Both the position numbers and the translations under genes were made by a program. From Gemmataceae bacterium (GTDB lineage: Bacteria > Planctomycetota > Planctomycetia > Gemmatales > Gemmataceae), in the NCBI GenBank assembly GCA_947490035.1, contig CANLGS010000055.1, positions 1-11,447 of the forward strand: DNA of 11,447 nucleotides, written 5' to 3'. Under the pieces are notes generated by a model. It had not been told where the DNA came from. It made no database searches and saw nothing but the letters and a program-made list of their open reading frames with translations. Shown here piece after piece: positions 1 to 8,281 of this stretch (within the stretch, counting starts at the first letter, position 1; the number at the start of each line of letters is the position of its first letter).

Positions 1-48
1 GGGTGAGACTTCACTCGCGAAAAGAGCTTCGCGTAATACGTAGAACCG

Positions 49-141
49 CTCACCCCTCACCCGTCCGCGAAGCGCGGCCACCCTCTCCCGCAAGGGGAGA
101 GGGGCAGAGAAGAAAACTTACCCGGTCGCTGACGCTCCGGG
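49..141. repeat. Cluster of short palindromic intergenic repeats
   Basis: Several small repeat modules lie side by side. CTCACCC occurs twice in tandem at 49-62. A CCGCG/CGCGG hairpin with a 3-base loop covers 65-77. A perfect 9-bp hairpin pairs CCCTCTCCC (81-89) with GGGAGAGGG (95-103). A further palindrome has CCCGG at 121-125 and CCGGG at 137-141. GGGTGAG at 1-7 is also complementary to CTCACCC at 49-55. These look like REP-type elements that recur between genes in many GC-rich genomes; that is recollection, not a search. No T-run follows the hairpins, so a terminator role for the minus-strand gene next door is only possible. Confidence 0.55.
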
Positions 142-405
142 TTCGCCTTCCTCTTTCGGAAGGCGGGCGACGATGGCGCGAACCTGCTTCAGGTCTTCGT
201 CCGTCACTCCTTCGCGGCGCGGGTAGCGGCGTTCGAGGGCGTCGAGCAGCGTTTCCCACATGTCGCGCGACGGCTCGAGGACGGCCTTCCAGTTGTCGTA
301 CCGCCGGAAGCGGGTCTTGAACGTCCACTGCCGGGCGAATCGCGACGCCCGCACGGAGCGTTTCGTCCCGTTCACCGGGTCTTCGTCGGTCCACTCGATT
401 TCCAT
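118..405 (-). CDS. Small conserved-looking protein of unknown function
   Basis: A 95-residue protein starting at the ATG at 403-405 and ending with TAA at 118-120. I do not recognise a named family. The protein is hydrophilic and rich in Arg, Glu and Trp, with no signal peptide or membrane segment, so it is probably cytoplasmic. The core (about residues 20-80) carries spaced aromatic and basic residues, for example WTFKTRFRRYDNW, followed by a likely helical stretch MWETLLDALERRY and an acidic-basic tail. The last residues (EPGASATG) are encoded by a GC-rich palindrome at 121-141 that looks like an intergenic repeat, so the native C-terminus may have been replaced or extended by that repeat. 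No clear ribosome binding site lies before the start. The gene is divergent from the WD40 gene. It is probably real because the frame gives a balanced, non-repetitive protein, unlike the overlapping frames. Confidence 0.6.
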   Translation of the reverse strand: MEIEWTDEDPVNGTKRSVRASRFARQWTFKTRFRRYDNWKAVLEPSRDMWETLLDALERRYPRREGVTDEDLKQVRAIVARLPKEEGEPGASATG

Positions 406-506
406 ATTGGCGCACGCGCGGAGTTTGGGTGTACAATCTCAGGATACCGAACCAGGCCCAGGTGCGGGGAGTCCGGTTTCGGTTCCGAGTCGCGGGGTTT
501 GGGAAT

Positions 507-1412
507 ATGCTGCTGTTCGAGGATCACCGGCACGAGACATCCACGGTCGTTCACAAGTCGGTCGTGTACGCGATCTCGTTCGCCCCGGACGGCTCCCAGG
601 TCGCAACCGGCGCCCGCGACGGCTCCGTATTCGTGCGCGACGCGAACGGGCACGTCACATCTCTGCTCGAACGCGGCCCGAAGGTACTTCCCGTCCACGC
701 GCTCGGTTACTTGCCAGGCGATTCGGGGCTGGTGGTTGGCGGCGCGTTCGGGTGGATGGGCTATCGGCGCGAGAACGACGAGTGGCGCGAGTTCGGGCCG
801 AAATCATCGCTACCGGTCACATCGCTCGCGGTTCTCGATGAGCGCATCGTCGCGGTAGGCACCGGCGACCGCGATAAGGCCAGCGGCGGTTCCTTGCAAC
901 TCTGGGACGTGGTAAACGACCGCAAGTTGCCACACAGTTTCTCTGAGCCGAACGGCGTCCGCGCCATCTCCGCAAGTCCGAAGAAGAAACTCGTCGCGTG
1001 GGCGACCGGCCACCGCATGGTGCGCGTCTGGGACATCACCACACCCAAGCCAATCAACTTCCCACAAGAACACAACTACCCCGCGATCGCGCTCAGTTCT
1101 GACGGTTCCATGCTCGCGGTCGCGGACGACTGGAACACCAAACTCTACGACCTCAAGACAAAGCACGAGCGCGCGGTGCTGAAGGGGCACAAAGGCCAAG
1201 TGAAATCGGTGGCGTTTTCGCCGGACGGCGCAACGGTGGCAACGGGCGGCTTCGACTTCACGGTGCGCTTGTGGGACGTGGCGACGGGCAAGGAGCGTGC
1301 GAGCTACAAGTGGGACATCGGCGTGGTGTACTGCCTGACCTACGCCCCCGACGGCTTCCGCCTCGCAGCCGGCGGCGATTTGGGACGGGTGGTTGTCTGG
1401 GACGCGGAGTAG
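507..1412 (+). CDS. WD40 repeat protein (single beta-propeller)
   Basis: A WD40 protein of 301 residues if started at the ATG at 507. The frame is open back to a GTG at 429, but the added 26 residues are Arg-rich and look non-coding, and the first blade begins soon after 507. A GGGGTTTGGG stretch at 494-503 could serve as a weak ribosome binding site. Blades are visible by their 'SPDG...VATGG..D.TVRLWD' pattern, counted from 507: about residues 18-46, 104-134 (ending LQLWD), 141-166 (VRVWD), 181-206 (KLYD), 217-248 (GHKGQ...VRLWD) and 259-300 (VVVWD), with a more diverged blade around 61-95. This gives roughly seven blades, one complete propeller and no other domain. No signal peptide is seen, so it is probably a cytoplasmic scaffold for protein binding. 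The partner is unknown. Stand-alone WD40 proteins are common in large planctomycete genomes. The PLD-like gene starts 23 bases downstream and is likely co-transcribed. Confidence 0.9.
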   Translation: MLLFEDHRHETSTVVHKSVVYAISFAPDGSQVATGARDGSVFVRDANGHVTSLLERGPKVLPVHALGYLPGDSGLVVGGAFGWMGYRRENDEWREFGPKSSLPVTSLAVLDERIVAVGTGDRDKASGGSLQLWDVVNDRKLPHSFSEPNGVRAISASPKKKLVAWATGHRMVRVWDITTPKPINFPQEHNYPAIALSSDGSMLAVADDWNTKLYDLKTKHERAVLKGHKGQVKSVAFSPDGATVATGGFDFTVRLWDVATGKERASYKWDIGVVYCLTYAPDGFRLAAGGDLGRVVVWDAE

Positions 1413-1435
1413 CAACAACAAAGGCTTCCAAACAC

Positions 1436-2395
1436 ATGAGCGACATCCTCCTGACGGAAGGAATCTGGGAAAACATCACCAAAGCGGTCAAAAAGCACTC
1501 GCGAAAGTGTTACGTTGCAGTCGCGTATTTCAGCAAGCAAGCCTCCGAGATGCTTCCTCTCGAGGAAGGAAGTCTCCTCGTCTTCAACATGAGTCAGGAC
1601 GCTGTCAAAGCAGGTCAAACCAACCCGGCCGAGGTGTTGAAACTTCTCATTCGCGGCGTGAGCGTCAACTCGGTCAAGAACCTCCACGCGAAAGTCTTCG
1701 TTGCCGGTGGCCTCGCATTCGTCGGCTCAACCAACGTCTCAAATCACTCCGCCAACAGACTTCAAGAAGCGACCCTTCAAACCACCAATCCGAACACGGT
1801 CAAGCAGTGCCGCGAGTTCGTTGAAGGGCTTGCGGGGGAAGTCGTGACGCCCGAATACGCGCGCCGGATGAAGAAGCTCTACAAGCCACCGAAGATCGCC
1901 GGTGGTGGAAAAGTCAGGACTACAACCGCGCCCCTACACGAACCGCTTTGGCTTGTTCCGCTCGTCCGCGAATCCTGGGATGAAGAAGCTCAACGTCAAG
2001 AGAAGTTGGGGTTGCCAAAGGCCCGGAAACGGTTCCGTTCTTCCAAGAAATTCCGGATCGAGCAATTTCATTGGAGCGGCCAGGACTTCTTAAAGAAGCT
2101 CGGCGCCGATGACCTCCTCGTGCAAGTGATGGCGGAAAGAAATGGCACGACGATGGTCTCGCCGGCCGCGCGAGTGCTCCACATCCAGAGTTATCTGCAA
2201 GGGCGAGGGCACCACGCTATCGTCTTTTTGGAAGTCCCCAAGAACCCGCTCCGTAAGAATATCGTGAAGGTAATTCAGCGCCTCGGATCGCGTGCGAAGA
2301 GGGATTTGGGGAGCTTGGAAGATCCGAAACTGCTACGAGATCCATCCCTCGTTCATAGCCTGTTGAACCTGTGGCCGAGTGCGAAAGGCACATGA
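1436..2395 (+). CDS. Phospholipase D-like (HKD superfamily) protein
   Basis: A 319-residue protein from the ATG at 1436. The frame stays open upstream to 1271, but that part overlaps the WD40 gene, and AAAGG at 1420-1424 lies 11 bases before 1436. Residues 1-130 resemble a PLD-like phosphodiesterase domain. N-terminal strands (CYVAVAYFS, residues 25-33; SLLVFNMS, 46-53) are followed by the motif LHAKVFVAGGLAFVGSTNVS (83-102). In it His84, Lys86, Gly97-Ser98 and Asn100 match the HxK...GSxN pattern, while the usual acidic residue after the Lys is Gly or Ala. Only one HKD motif is present, so an active enzyme would need to dimerise, as single-motif members such as Nuc do. The C-terminal 190 residues are basic and unrecognised. 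Base composition is lower than in the neighbours (30 of 60 G+C at 1741-1800, against 43 of 60 at 4741-4800), which suggests acquisition by transfer. Nuclease or lipid hydrolase activity is inferred, not shown. It could have a defence-related role, but no partner gene supports this. Confidence 0.8.
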   Translation: MSDILLTEGIWENITKAVKKHSRKCYVAVAYFSKQASEMLPLEEGSLLVFNMSQDAVKAGQTNPAEVLKLLIRGVSVNSVKNLHAKVFVAGGLAFVGSTNVSNHSANRLQEATLQTTNPNTVKQCREFVEGLAGEVVTPEYARRMKKLYKPPKIAGGGKVRTTTAPLHEPLWLVPLVRESWDEEAQRQEKLGLPKARKRFRSSKKFRIEQFHWSGQDFLKKLGADDLLVQVMAERNGTTMVSPAARVLHIQSYLQGRGHHAIVFLEVPKNPLRKNIVKVIQRLGSRAKRDLGSLEDPKLLRDPSLVHSLLNLWPSAKGT

Positions 2396-2448
2396 ACCGC
2401 GCAAGACGCGGTGTGTTGCTCAATGGTGCAGAACAGAATGGAACTCGC

Positions 2449-2802
2449 ATGACCACTTCCGACCCGCTCGACGCTGAACCGCCCGTTTCCACCGGCGGTC
2501 CCGCTCCACCTCCGACGGCCGAGGAAGAGACCGCGTTTGTCGCGTCACTGCGCGCGGTTCGGGCGCAATCTCTCGCCGAAGACGATTTACCAGTGTCCGC
2601 CGGCGGGCCACCCCGCCCACTGCCAACGCCCGAAGAGATTGCCGAGTTTGAAGCCGCAATGCGTGAAGTGAATGCGAGATTCCTCGCCGCGGCACTCGCG
2701 GAAGACGGGATGCCGATTTCGGCCGGCTGGCGAGGGCCGCTGGCGCACCCGGACGCGACGACCCTCGACGGGGGCGCGCCCGACGAAAAGCGTGATGTGT
2801 AA
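2449..2802 (+). CDS. Small acidic protein with internal Pro-rich tandem repeat
   Basis: A protein of 117 residues from the ATG at 2449, with TAA at 2800-2802. An alternative ATG at 2392 overlaps the PLD gene stop (ATGA) and would add 19 basic residues. GAAAGG at 2383-2388 lies only 3 bases before it, so the start is uncertain. I favour 2449 because the repeat structure begins right after it. The protein consists of a repeated unit: a PVS(T/A)GGP motif (residues 12-18, 48-54 and, as PISAGWRGP, 89-97), followed by a Pro-rich linker and then a helical stretch rich in Ala and Glu (PTAEEETAFVASLRAV; PTPEEIAEFEAAMREV) ending in LAED. The units are spaced 36 and 41 residues apart. No signal peptide or membrane segment is seen. 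The function is unknown. Its place 53 bases after the PLD gene suggests the same transcript, but its GC content is closer to that of the other genes. Confidence 0.65.
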   Translation: MTTSDPLDAEPPVSTGGPAPPPTAEEETAFVASLRAVRAQSLAEDDLPVSAGGPPRPLPTPEEIAEFEAAMREVNARFLAAALAEDGMPISAGWRGPLAHPDATTLDGGAPDEKRDV

Positions 2803-2818
2803 GGAGTTGGCGTGCGAA

Positions 2819-2890
2819 CGCGGAGGGTAGGATTCGCACCTACGGCTTCGGGGGATTAGCCCGACGAGTTGTCTGCTACTCCACCCCCGC
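2819..2890 (-). tRNA. tRNA-like RNA, anticodon AAU, atypical elbow
   Basis: Read on the minus strand from 2890 to 2819, this folds as a 72-base cloverleaf. The 7-bp acceptor GCGGGGG/CCTCCGC has one G-T pair. The D stem is GAGT/ACTC with an 8-base loop. The anticodon stem TCGGG/CCCGA is perfect, with loop CTAATCC. A 4-base variable loop and a T stem GTAGG/CCTAC with loop TGCGAAT follow. Conserved T8, A14, G15, A21, T33, C48, C56 and A58 are in place. Oddities: the D loop has GA instead of G18G19, T55 is G, base 37 is C (normally a purine), and the anticodon AAU would read the Ile codon AUU with an A34 that bacteria hardly ever use for Ile. The discriminator is G73, whereas bacterial tRNA-Ile has A73, and CCA is not encoded. 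It lies 9 bases after the infA stop on the same strand. It could be a degenerate tRNA or a non-translational one. Confidence 0.65.
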
Positions 2891-2899
2891 CGGTCCGCG

Positions 2900-3127
2900 T
2901 CAGCCGCGGATACGGAACGTGATGCGGCCCTTCGTCAGGTCGTAAGGCGAGATTTCCACCTTGACCCGGTCGCCGGGGATGATGCGGATGTAGTGCTTGC
3001 GCATCTTCCCGCCGATGTGAGCGATAATCTCGCCGCCGATGTCCAGTTGAACGCGGAACGTGGTGTTCGCGAGCGACTGCATCACGCGGCCCTCGACCTC
3101 GATCGCTTCTTCTTTGGCCTTTTGCAT
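2900..3127 (-). CDS. infA: Translation initiation factor IF-1
   Basis: A 75-residue protein starting at the ATG at 3125-3127 ([15 protein letters not shown]). The frame extends to a TTG at 3145, but IF-1 proteins normally have about 72 residues and begin just before this 'EAIEVEG' strand, so the ATG is preferred. GAGG at 3140-3143 lies 12 bases upstream, rather far for a ribosome binding site. The single OB-fold S1-like domain fills the protein: [19 protein letters not shown], then [38 protein letters not shown], all standard IF-1 signatures. IF-1 binds the A site of the 30S subunit during initiation together with IF-2 and IF-3. The gene is not in a ribosomal protein operon here. It stands alone with the tRNA-like gene directly behind it. 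The C-terminal ITFRIRG replaces the more usual ITYRYK ending. Confidence 0.95.
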   Translation of the reverse strand: MQKAKEEAIEVEGRVMQSLANTTFRVQLDIGGEIIAHIGGKMRKHYIRIIPGDRVKVEISPYDLTKGRITFRIRG

Positions 3128-3255
3128 ACGCGAAACGCGCCTCAATGGGTTTTGGGAGTCGGGCGCCCCATTTGGGAGGAGCGCACAGATTTATGGTAAC
3201 CTACAACCGTGCCGATTACGAGAGCAGCCGCACGAATTTAGATACGGCGCGCGCG

Positions 3256-4164
3256 TCAGCGGTTCACGCTGTTCAGATGTTCCAGCGCCAGCAAAAGCGC
3301 CTGCGTGCCCTTGCGACCGTAACCTTGCGCACGCACGGCCTCGTAAAGCTGCTTCGCCAGCCCCAGACCCGGCAAACTCAGGTTCATCTTCTCGGCTTCG
3401 GCCAGCGCGATGCCCATGTCCTTGATGAAGTGTTCCACGTAGAAACCCGGCTCGAAGTTGCGGGCGAGCATCCGCGGCCCCAACACTTCCAGCGCCTTAC
3501 TGCCCGCGGCACCCACGCTCACGCTCTTGAACACCGTTTCGAGGTCCAGACCGGCCTTGTACCCGTACAGCAGGCCCTCGCACACCGCGATCATGTTCGA
3601 CGAGATGAGAATCTGGTTCACCATCTTCGTGTGCTGACCGGCACCCGGCGCGCCCTGGTGAATGATCGTCTTGCCCATCGCCTCGAACACCGGTTGCACG
3701 GCCGCGACCACGTCCTTGTCGCCGCCGATCATGATGGACAGCGCCGCGTTCTTCGCGCCCACGTCGCCGCCGCTCACGGGAGCATCGAGGGATGCGACGC
3801 CTTTCGCCTTCGCCGCCGCGTGAATCTCCTTCGCCAGCGACGGCTCGCTCGTCGTCATGTCAACGAGAATGGTGCCGGCTTTCGCGCCCGCGAGCGCACC
3901 GTCGGCGCCCAGGAACACCTCGCGCACGTCCTTTGGGAACCCGACGATGGCGAACACGATGTCGGACGCTTCCGCCACTTCCTTCGGCGTCTTCGCGAGC
4001 TTCGCGCCCGCGTCCACCAGCGGTTGCGCCTTGTCCGCGGAGCGGTTGTATACTGTCGCGGAGTAGCCTTTCGTCATGGCGTGCTGACACATCCAGCGGC
4101 CCATGACGCCGGTGCCGATCCAGCCGATGCGGGTCTTGCCGGGTTCCGCGACGGGGAATTGCAT
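3256..4164 (-). CDS. NAD(P)-dependent beta-hydroxyacid dehydrogenase
   Basis: A 302-residue member of the 3-hydroxyisobutyrate dehydrogenase / tartronate semialdehyde reductase / glyoxylate reductase family, full length for the group. The N-terminal Rossmann domain has GTGVMG (Gly17, Gly19, Gly22). It is followed by VYNRS at 38-42, where Asn-Arg-Ser after the second strand usually favours NADP over NAD. The substrate signature DAPVSGG is at 127-133 and the catalytic lysine is Lys180 in [11 protein letters not shown], with Asn183 nearby. The C-terminal all-helical domain follows (about 185-300). No signal peptide is present, so the enzyme is cytoplasmic. It should oxidise or reduce a 3-hydroxyacid/semialdehyde pair. 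The exact substrate cannot be read from sequence: valine breakdown, glyoxylate or succinic semialdehyde reduction are all possible. Start ATG at 4162-4164, stop TGA at 3256-3258. It is transcribed divergently from the hydrolase gene, with 79 bases between the two starts. Confidence 0.92.
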   Translation of the reverse strand: MQFPVAEPGKTRIGWIGTGVMGRWMCQHAMTKGYSATVYNRSADKAQPLVDAGAKLAKTPKEVAEASDIVFAIVGFPKDVREVFLGADGALAGAKAGTILVDMTTSEPSLAKEIHAAAKAKGVASLDAPVSGGDVGAKNAALSIMIGGDKDVVAAVQPVFEAMGKTIIHQGAPGAGQHTKMVNQILISSNMIAVCEGLLYGYKAGLDLETVFKSVSVGAAGSKALEVLGPRMLARNFEPGFYVEHFIKDMGIALAEAEKMNLSLPGLGLAKQLYEAVRAQGYGRKGTQALLLALEHLNSVNR

Positions 4165-4243
4165 TGCGAAGGTCTCGTGAAGGGTCTATGTTAATCCTCT
4201 TGCGTTACGTTGTACCGTTCGCATCCCCTCCCGGCTCACGACC

Positions 4244-5017
4244 GTGCCCGAATCACTCATTCCCACACTCGACGCGCCGATCATCCTCGTTCACGGCCTG
4301 TGCGGGTACGACCGCGTCGTCGCGTTCGGCCGGACGCTCAAGGACTACTTCCCCGGCATCCGCGAGCAACTGGAAGCGGTTGGCAACCGCGTGCTGGTGC
4401 CACGTCTGAGTTGCACGCGCGGCGTCGCGGAGCGCGCCGCCGAACTGAAGCGGTTCATCCAGAAGCGCGTACCGGCCGGCCCCGTCCACCTGATCGGGCA
4501 CAGCATGGGCGGCCTCGACGCGCGATTCATGGTGAGCCGGCTCGGGATGGAAGACCGCGTGCAGTCACTGACCACCGTCGGCACGCCGCACCGCGGCAGC
4601 CCGTTCGCGGACTGGTACGTGCGCCGGTTCGGGCGGCTGGCGACGCCGTTCTTTCAGGCGCTCGGGCTGTCGTACCAGGCGTTCCTCGACCTCACCGCGG
4701 CCGTGTGCCACCGGTTCAACGAGACGGTCCTCGACGCGCCGAACGTGCGGTACTACTCGGTCGCCGGCGTGTGCGAGGGCCAGTGGCTCGGCCCAGCGTG
4801 GCGGTTCCCGCACGGGATCGTGAGCCGCGCCGAAGGACCGAACGACGGGGTCGTGTCGGTCGCGTCGGCCGCGTGGGGCGAACACAACGACGTGTGGAAC
4901 GGCGACCACCTGAACCTGGTGAACTGGCCGAACCGCCGGGCGCAGAAGCGCGGCGTGTGGGACTCGGTGGCGCCGGATTACGGGCGCATCCTGCGAAGGG
5001 TAGCCGACGGGATGTAA
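4244..5017 (+). CDS. LipA-type alpha/beta hydrolase (lipase/esterase)
   Basis: A 257-residue alpha/beta hydrolase starting at GTG 4244 and ending with TAA at 5015-5017. The start is set by the short N-terminus before the first core strand. Features in order: oxyanion-hole segment ILVHGLCGYD (HG at 17-18), nucleophile elbow GHSMGG with Ser87, TVGTPHRGSP (111-120), catalytic Asp201 in GPNDGVVSV, and His222 in NGDHLNLVNW. The 'GTPHRGS', 'NDGxVSVxSA.WG' and 'DHLNxxNW' pieces match the bacterial triacylglycerol lipase family I (LipA/PGAP1-like) rather than small-molecule esterases. Unlike secreted lipases of that family, it has no signal peptide, so it is probably intracellular and may act on membrane lipid or storage ester. 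It also lacks the lid-region length of the Pseudomonas enzymes (about 285-310 residues). The gene ends just before a large hairpin that separates it from the convergent sigma54 activator. Confidence 0.88.
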   Translation: MPESLIPTLDAPIILVHGLCGYDRVVAFGRTLKDYFPGIREQLEAVGNRVLVPRLSCTRGVAERAAELKRFIQKRVPAGPVHLIGHSMGGLDARFMVSRLGMEDRVQSLTTVGTPHRGSPFADWYVRRFGRLATPFFQALGLSYQAFLDLTAAVCHRFNETVLDAPNVRYYSVAGVCEGQWLGPAWRFPHGIVSRAEGPNDGVVSVASAAWGEHNDVWNGDHLNLVNWPNRRAQKRGVWDSVAPDYGRILRRVADGM

Positions 5018-5025
5018 GCCATGCA

Positions 5026-5088
5026 TTTTGTGGCACAGGCTTCCAGCCTGTGTTTGACAATCACAGGCTGGAAGCCTGTGCCACAAAA
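5026..5088. repeat. Perfect 27-bp inverted repeat, likely bidirectional terminator
   Basis: TTTTGTGGCACAGG... (5026-5052) is the exact reverse complement of 5062-5088, with a 9-base loop TTTGACAAT. Each arm is itself palindromic: CACAGGCT and AGCCTGTG are separated by TCC or GGA, so either one long stem or two small hairpins can form. The element lies between the stops of two convergent genes (5017 and 5096). The outer TTTT/AAAA would give a T-run on both transcripts, which fits a two-way terminator. The same outer module, GTGGCACAG/CTGTGCCAC, returns at 9941-10007, so this belongs to a repeat family. Confidence 0.9.
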
Positions 5089-5095
5089 CGGACAA

Positions 5096-7025
<1,930 letters not shown>

Positions 7026-7114
7026 GAACGCGAGTTGGGGAGGGCAGGCGACATCTTACTTCACGATAGGAGGCAACCGCCCGAAAGTGCAAGCGCGAAC
7101 CGGAGAGTTGCTGA

Positions 7115-7135
7115 CGGCGCGCGAGGCGCGCGCCG
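7115..7135. terminator. GC hairpin after the CPBP protease gene
   Basis: CGGCGCGCG (7115-7123) and CGCGCGCCG (7127-7135) form a perfect 9-bp stem with a 3-base loop, 6 bases beyond the TGA of the protease gene (7141-7143). It would stall polymerase on the minus strand and separate that gene from the sigma54 activator. There is no T-run after it, so an intrinsic terminator is plausible but not certain. The rest of 7026-7114 shows no gene. Confidence 0.4.
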
Positions 7136-7140
7136 CACAT

Positions 7141-8262
7141 TCAGCGCGAGTAGCGGTACGCGAGGTACATCAGCATGGCGAACGACGCGAGCGCGAACAT
7201 CAGCGCCGCCGGGCTGACGGCCGCGTAGCCGAGCCGCACGTTCGCCTCCGGAGGCGGCGCGGAAATGCCCGGCGATTCAGGCTTCCAGTCGCCTTCTTCC
7301 CACCACGCCTCGTCGTCGCGTGTGACCGGTTCGAGTTCCGCTCGGCTCGTCCACAGCGCGACACTCCCGAACACCAGCAGCGAGAACGCGACGAGGTGAA
7401 CGATCACCGGCACCGCGACATCGCCTTCTTTCATCGTGAACGCGAGCAGGATCGCGAGACCGTTGTTCGACGCGTGCAACAGCATCGGCACCCAGATACA
7501 TCGCGTCGCCATGTAGACGAAGTGCAGGTACAGCCCCATCACCGCGATGACGACGACTTGCGACGGGTCGAGATGCACCACGGCGAACAGCACCGCCGTC
7601 AGCAGCACGCCCGCGAGGATGCCGTATCGCGCGCACAGCCCGCGACCCAAGAAGCCGCGGAACCACAGCTCCTCGACGACGCCCGGCCCGAGCGCGACGG
7701 CCAGCACCGTGAGCGGCCACGGGAACCGCGCGAACACGCCGTTGATCGTCTTCAGCGCCGGCGACGGCTTCATCCCGGTCGCCGTGAGGAACAGCGTTTG
7801 GATGAAGTCCGAGGCGATCATGAACGCCGGCACGAGGAGCAGCACGAGTACGACGTGCAGCCAGTGCGGGCGACGGATGCCGATCTGCCGCTTCCAGTCC
7901 GGTCCGATGCGCCGCGGCAACACAATCGCGATCAGCGCGAGCGAGGAGAACTGCGCCGCGAGCATCCCCCACGCGAGCGCCTGTCCGAACTCGAACGGCA
8001 TCGGCGGGCGTTCGTCCTCGGCCTTCGCATCCATCGACTTGGTGAACCCGCTCAACTGTTCGTCCACGAACTTGCCCGGCTCCGGCGCGGCGAGCATGTA
8101 CGCGATGAACACGACCGCGACCGCGACGACGGAGACGAACATCTGCACGGCGACGAAGACGGCGCACCACAGCACCGCTTCGAGGAACCCCGGCCGCGGG
8201 CGCGAAGGCGCGGGCGTGTCGGGTCGCGTCACGAGCGGCGGGTCATCGACAGGTTCGCTCAT
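7141..8262 (-). CDS. CPBP family intramembrane metalloprotease
   Basis: A 373-residue polytopic membrane protein from the ATG at 8260-8262 (MSEPVDD) to TGA at 7141-7143. The open frame continues upstream to 9747, but that part overlaps the next gene and has no membrane character, so the ATG is preferred. The three CPBP (CaaX protease and bacteriocin-processing, 'Abi') motifs are present: EELWFRG with Glu197, Glu198 and Arg202; FAVVH with Phe226 and His230; and HASNN with His263 and Asn267. They sit in membrane helices and form the zinc-type active site known from Rce1. About seven or eight helices are visible, starting at 26-57. A 50-residue hydrophilic loop lies at 60-92, and a C-terminal cytosolic-looking stretch (about 306-345, rich in Trp, Glu and Pro) is followed by a last helix (350-369). 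Its substrate is unknown; family roles include prenyl-protein processing and bacteriocin immunity. It is downstream of the glycosyltransferase genes but separated from them by the 8282-8395 hairpin. Confidence 0.92.
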   Translation of the reverse strand: MSEPVDDPPLVTRPDTPAPSRPRPGFLEAVLWCAVFVAVQMFVSVVAVAVVFIAYMLAAPEPGKFVDEQLSGFTKSMDAKAEDERPPMPFEFGQALAWGMLAAQFSSLALIAIVLPRRIGPDWKRQIGIRRPHWLHVVLVLLLVPAFMIASDFIQTLFLTATGMKPSPALKTINGVFARFPWPLTVLAVALGPGVVEELWFRGFLGRGLCARYGILAGVLLTAVLFAVVHLDPSQVVVIAVMGLYLHFVYMATRCIWVPMLLHASNNGLAILLAFTMKEGDVAVPVIVHLVAFSLLVFGSVALWTSRAELEPVTRDDEAWWEEGDWKPESPGISAPPPEANVRLGYAAVSPAALMFALASFAMLMYLAYRYSR

Positions 8263-8281
8263 GAACAACTCGCGGAAATAG

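Noticed and set aside
407..437. Possible promoter for the WD40 gene: TTGGCG (407-412) and TACAAT (432-437)
   Set aside because: TACAAT is a fair -10 box, but the spacing of 19 bases and the weak -35 make it no better than chance.
1271..2395. Defence system made of the WD40, PLD-like and repeat proteins
   Set aside because: No ATPase, methylase, helicase or toxin-antitoxin partner is present, and the WD40 protein lacks an effector domain. The idea is kept only as a possibility under the PLD entry.
3151..3177. TTTGGGAG direct repeats around the palindrome GGGCGCCC as an operator for infA
   Set aside because: The words are short and G-rich, only two copies exist, and no regulator is suggested.
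3181..3210. AT-richer patch upstream of infA (TTGTAG, CATAAAT on the minus strand) as promoter
   Set aside because: No pair of boxes has acceptable spacing. A promoter is expected in 3128-3255 but cannot be placed.
3145..4194. 349-residue plus-strand frame opposite the dehydrogenase
   Set aside because: It is a His- and Arg-rich shadow of a gene with full family motifs on the minus strand.
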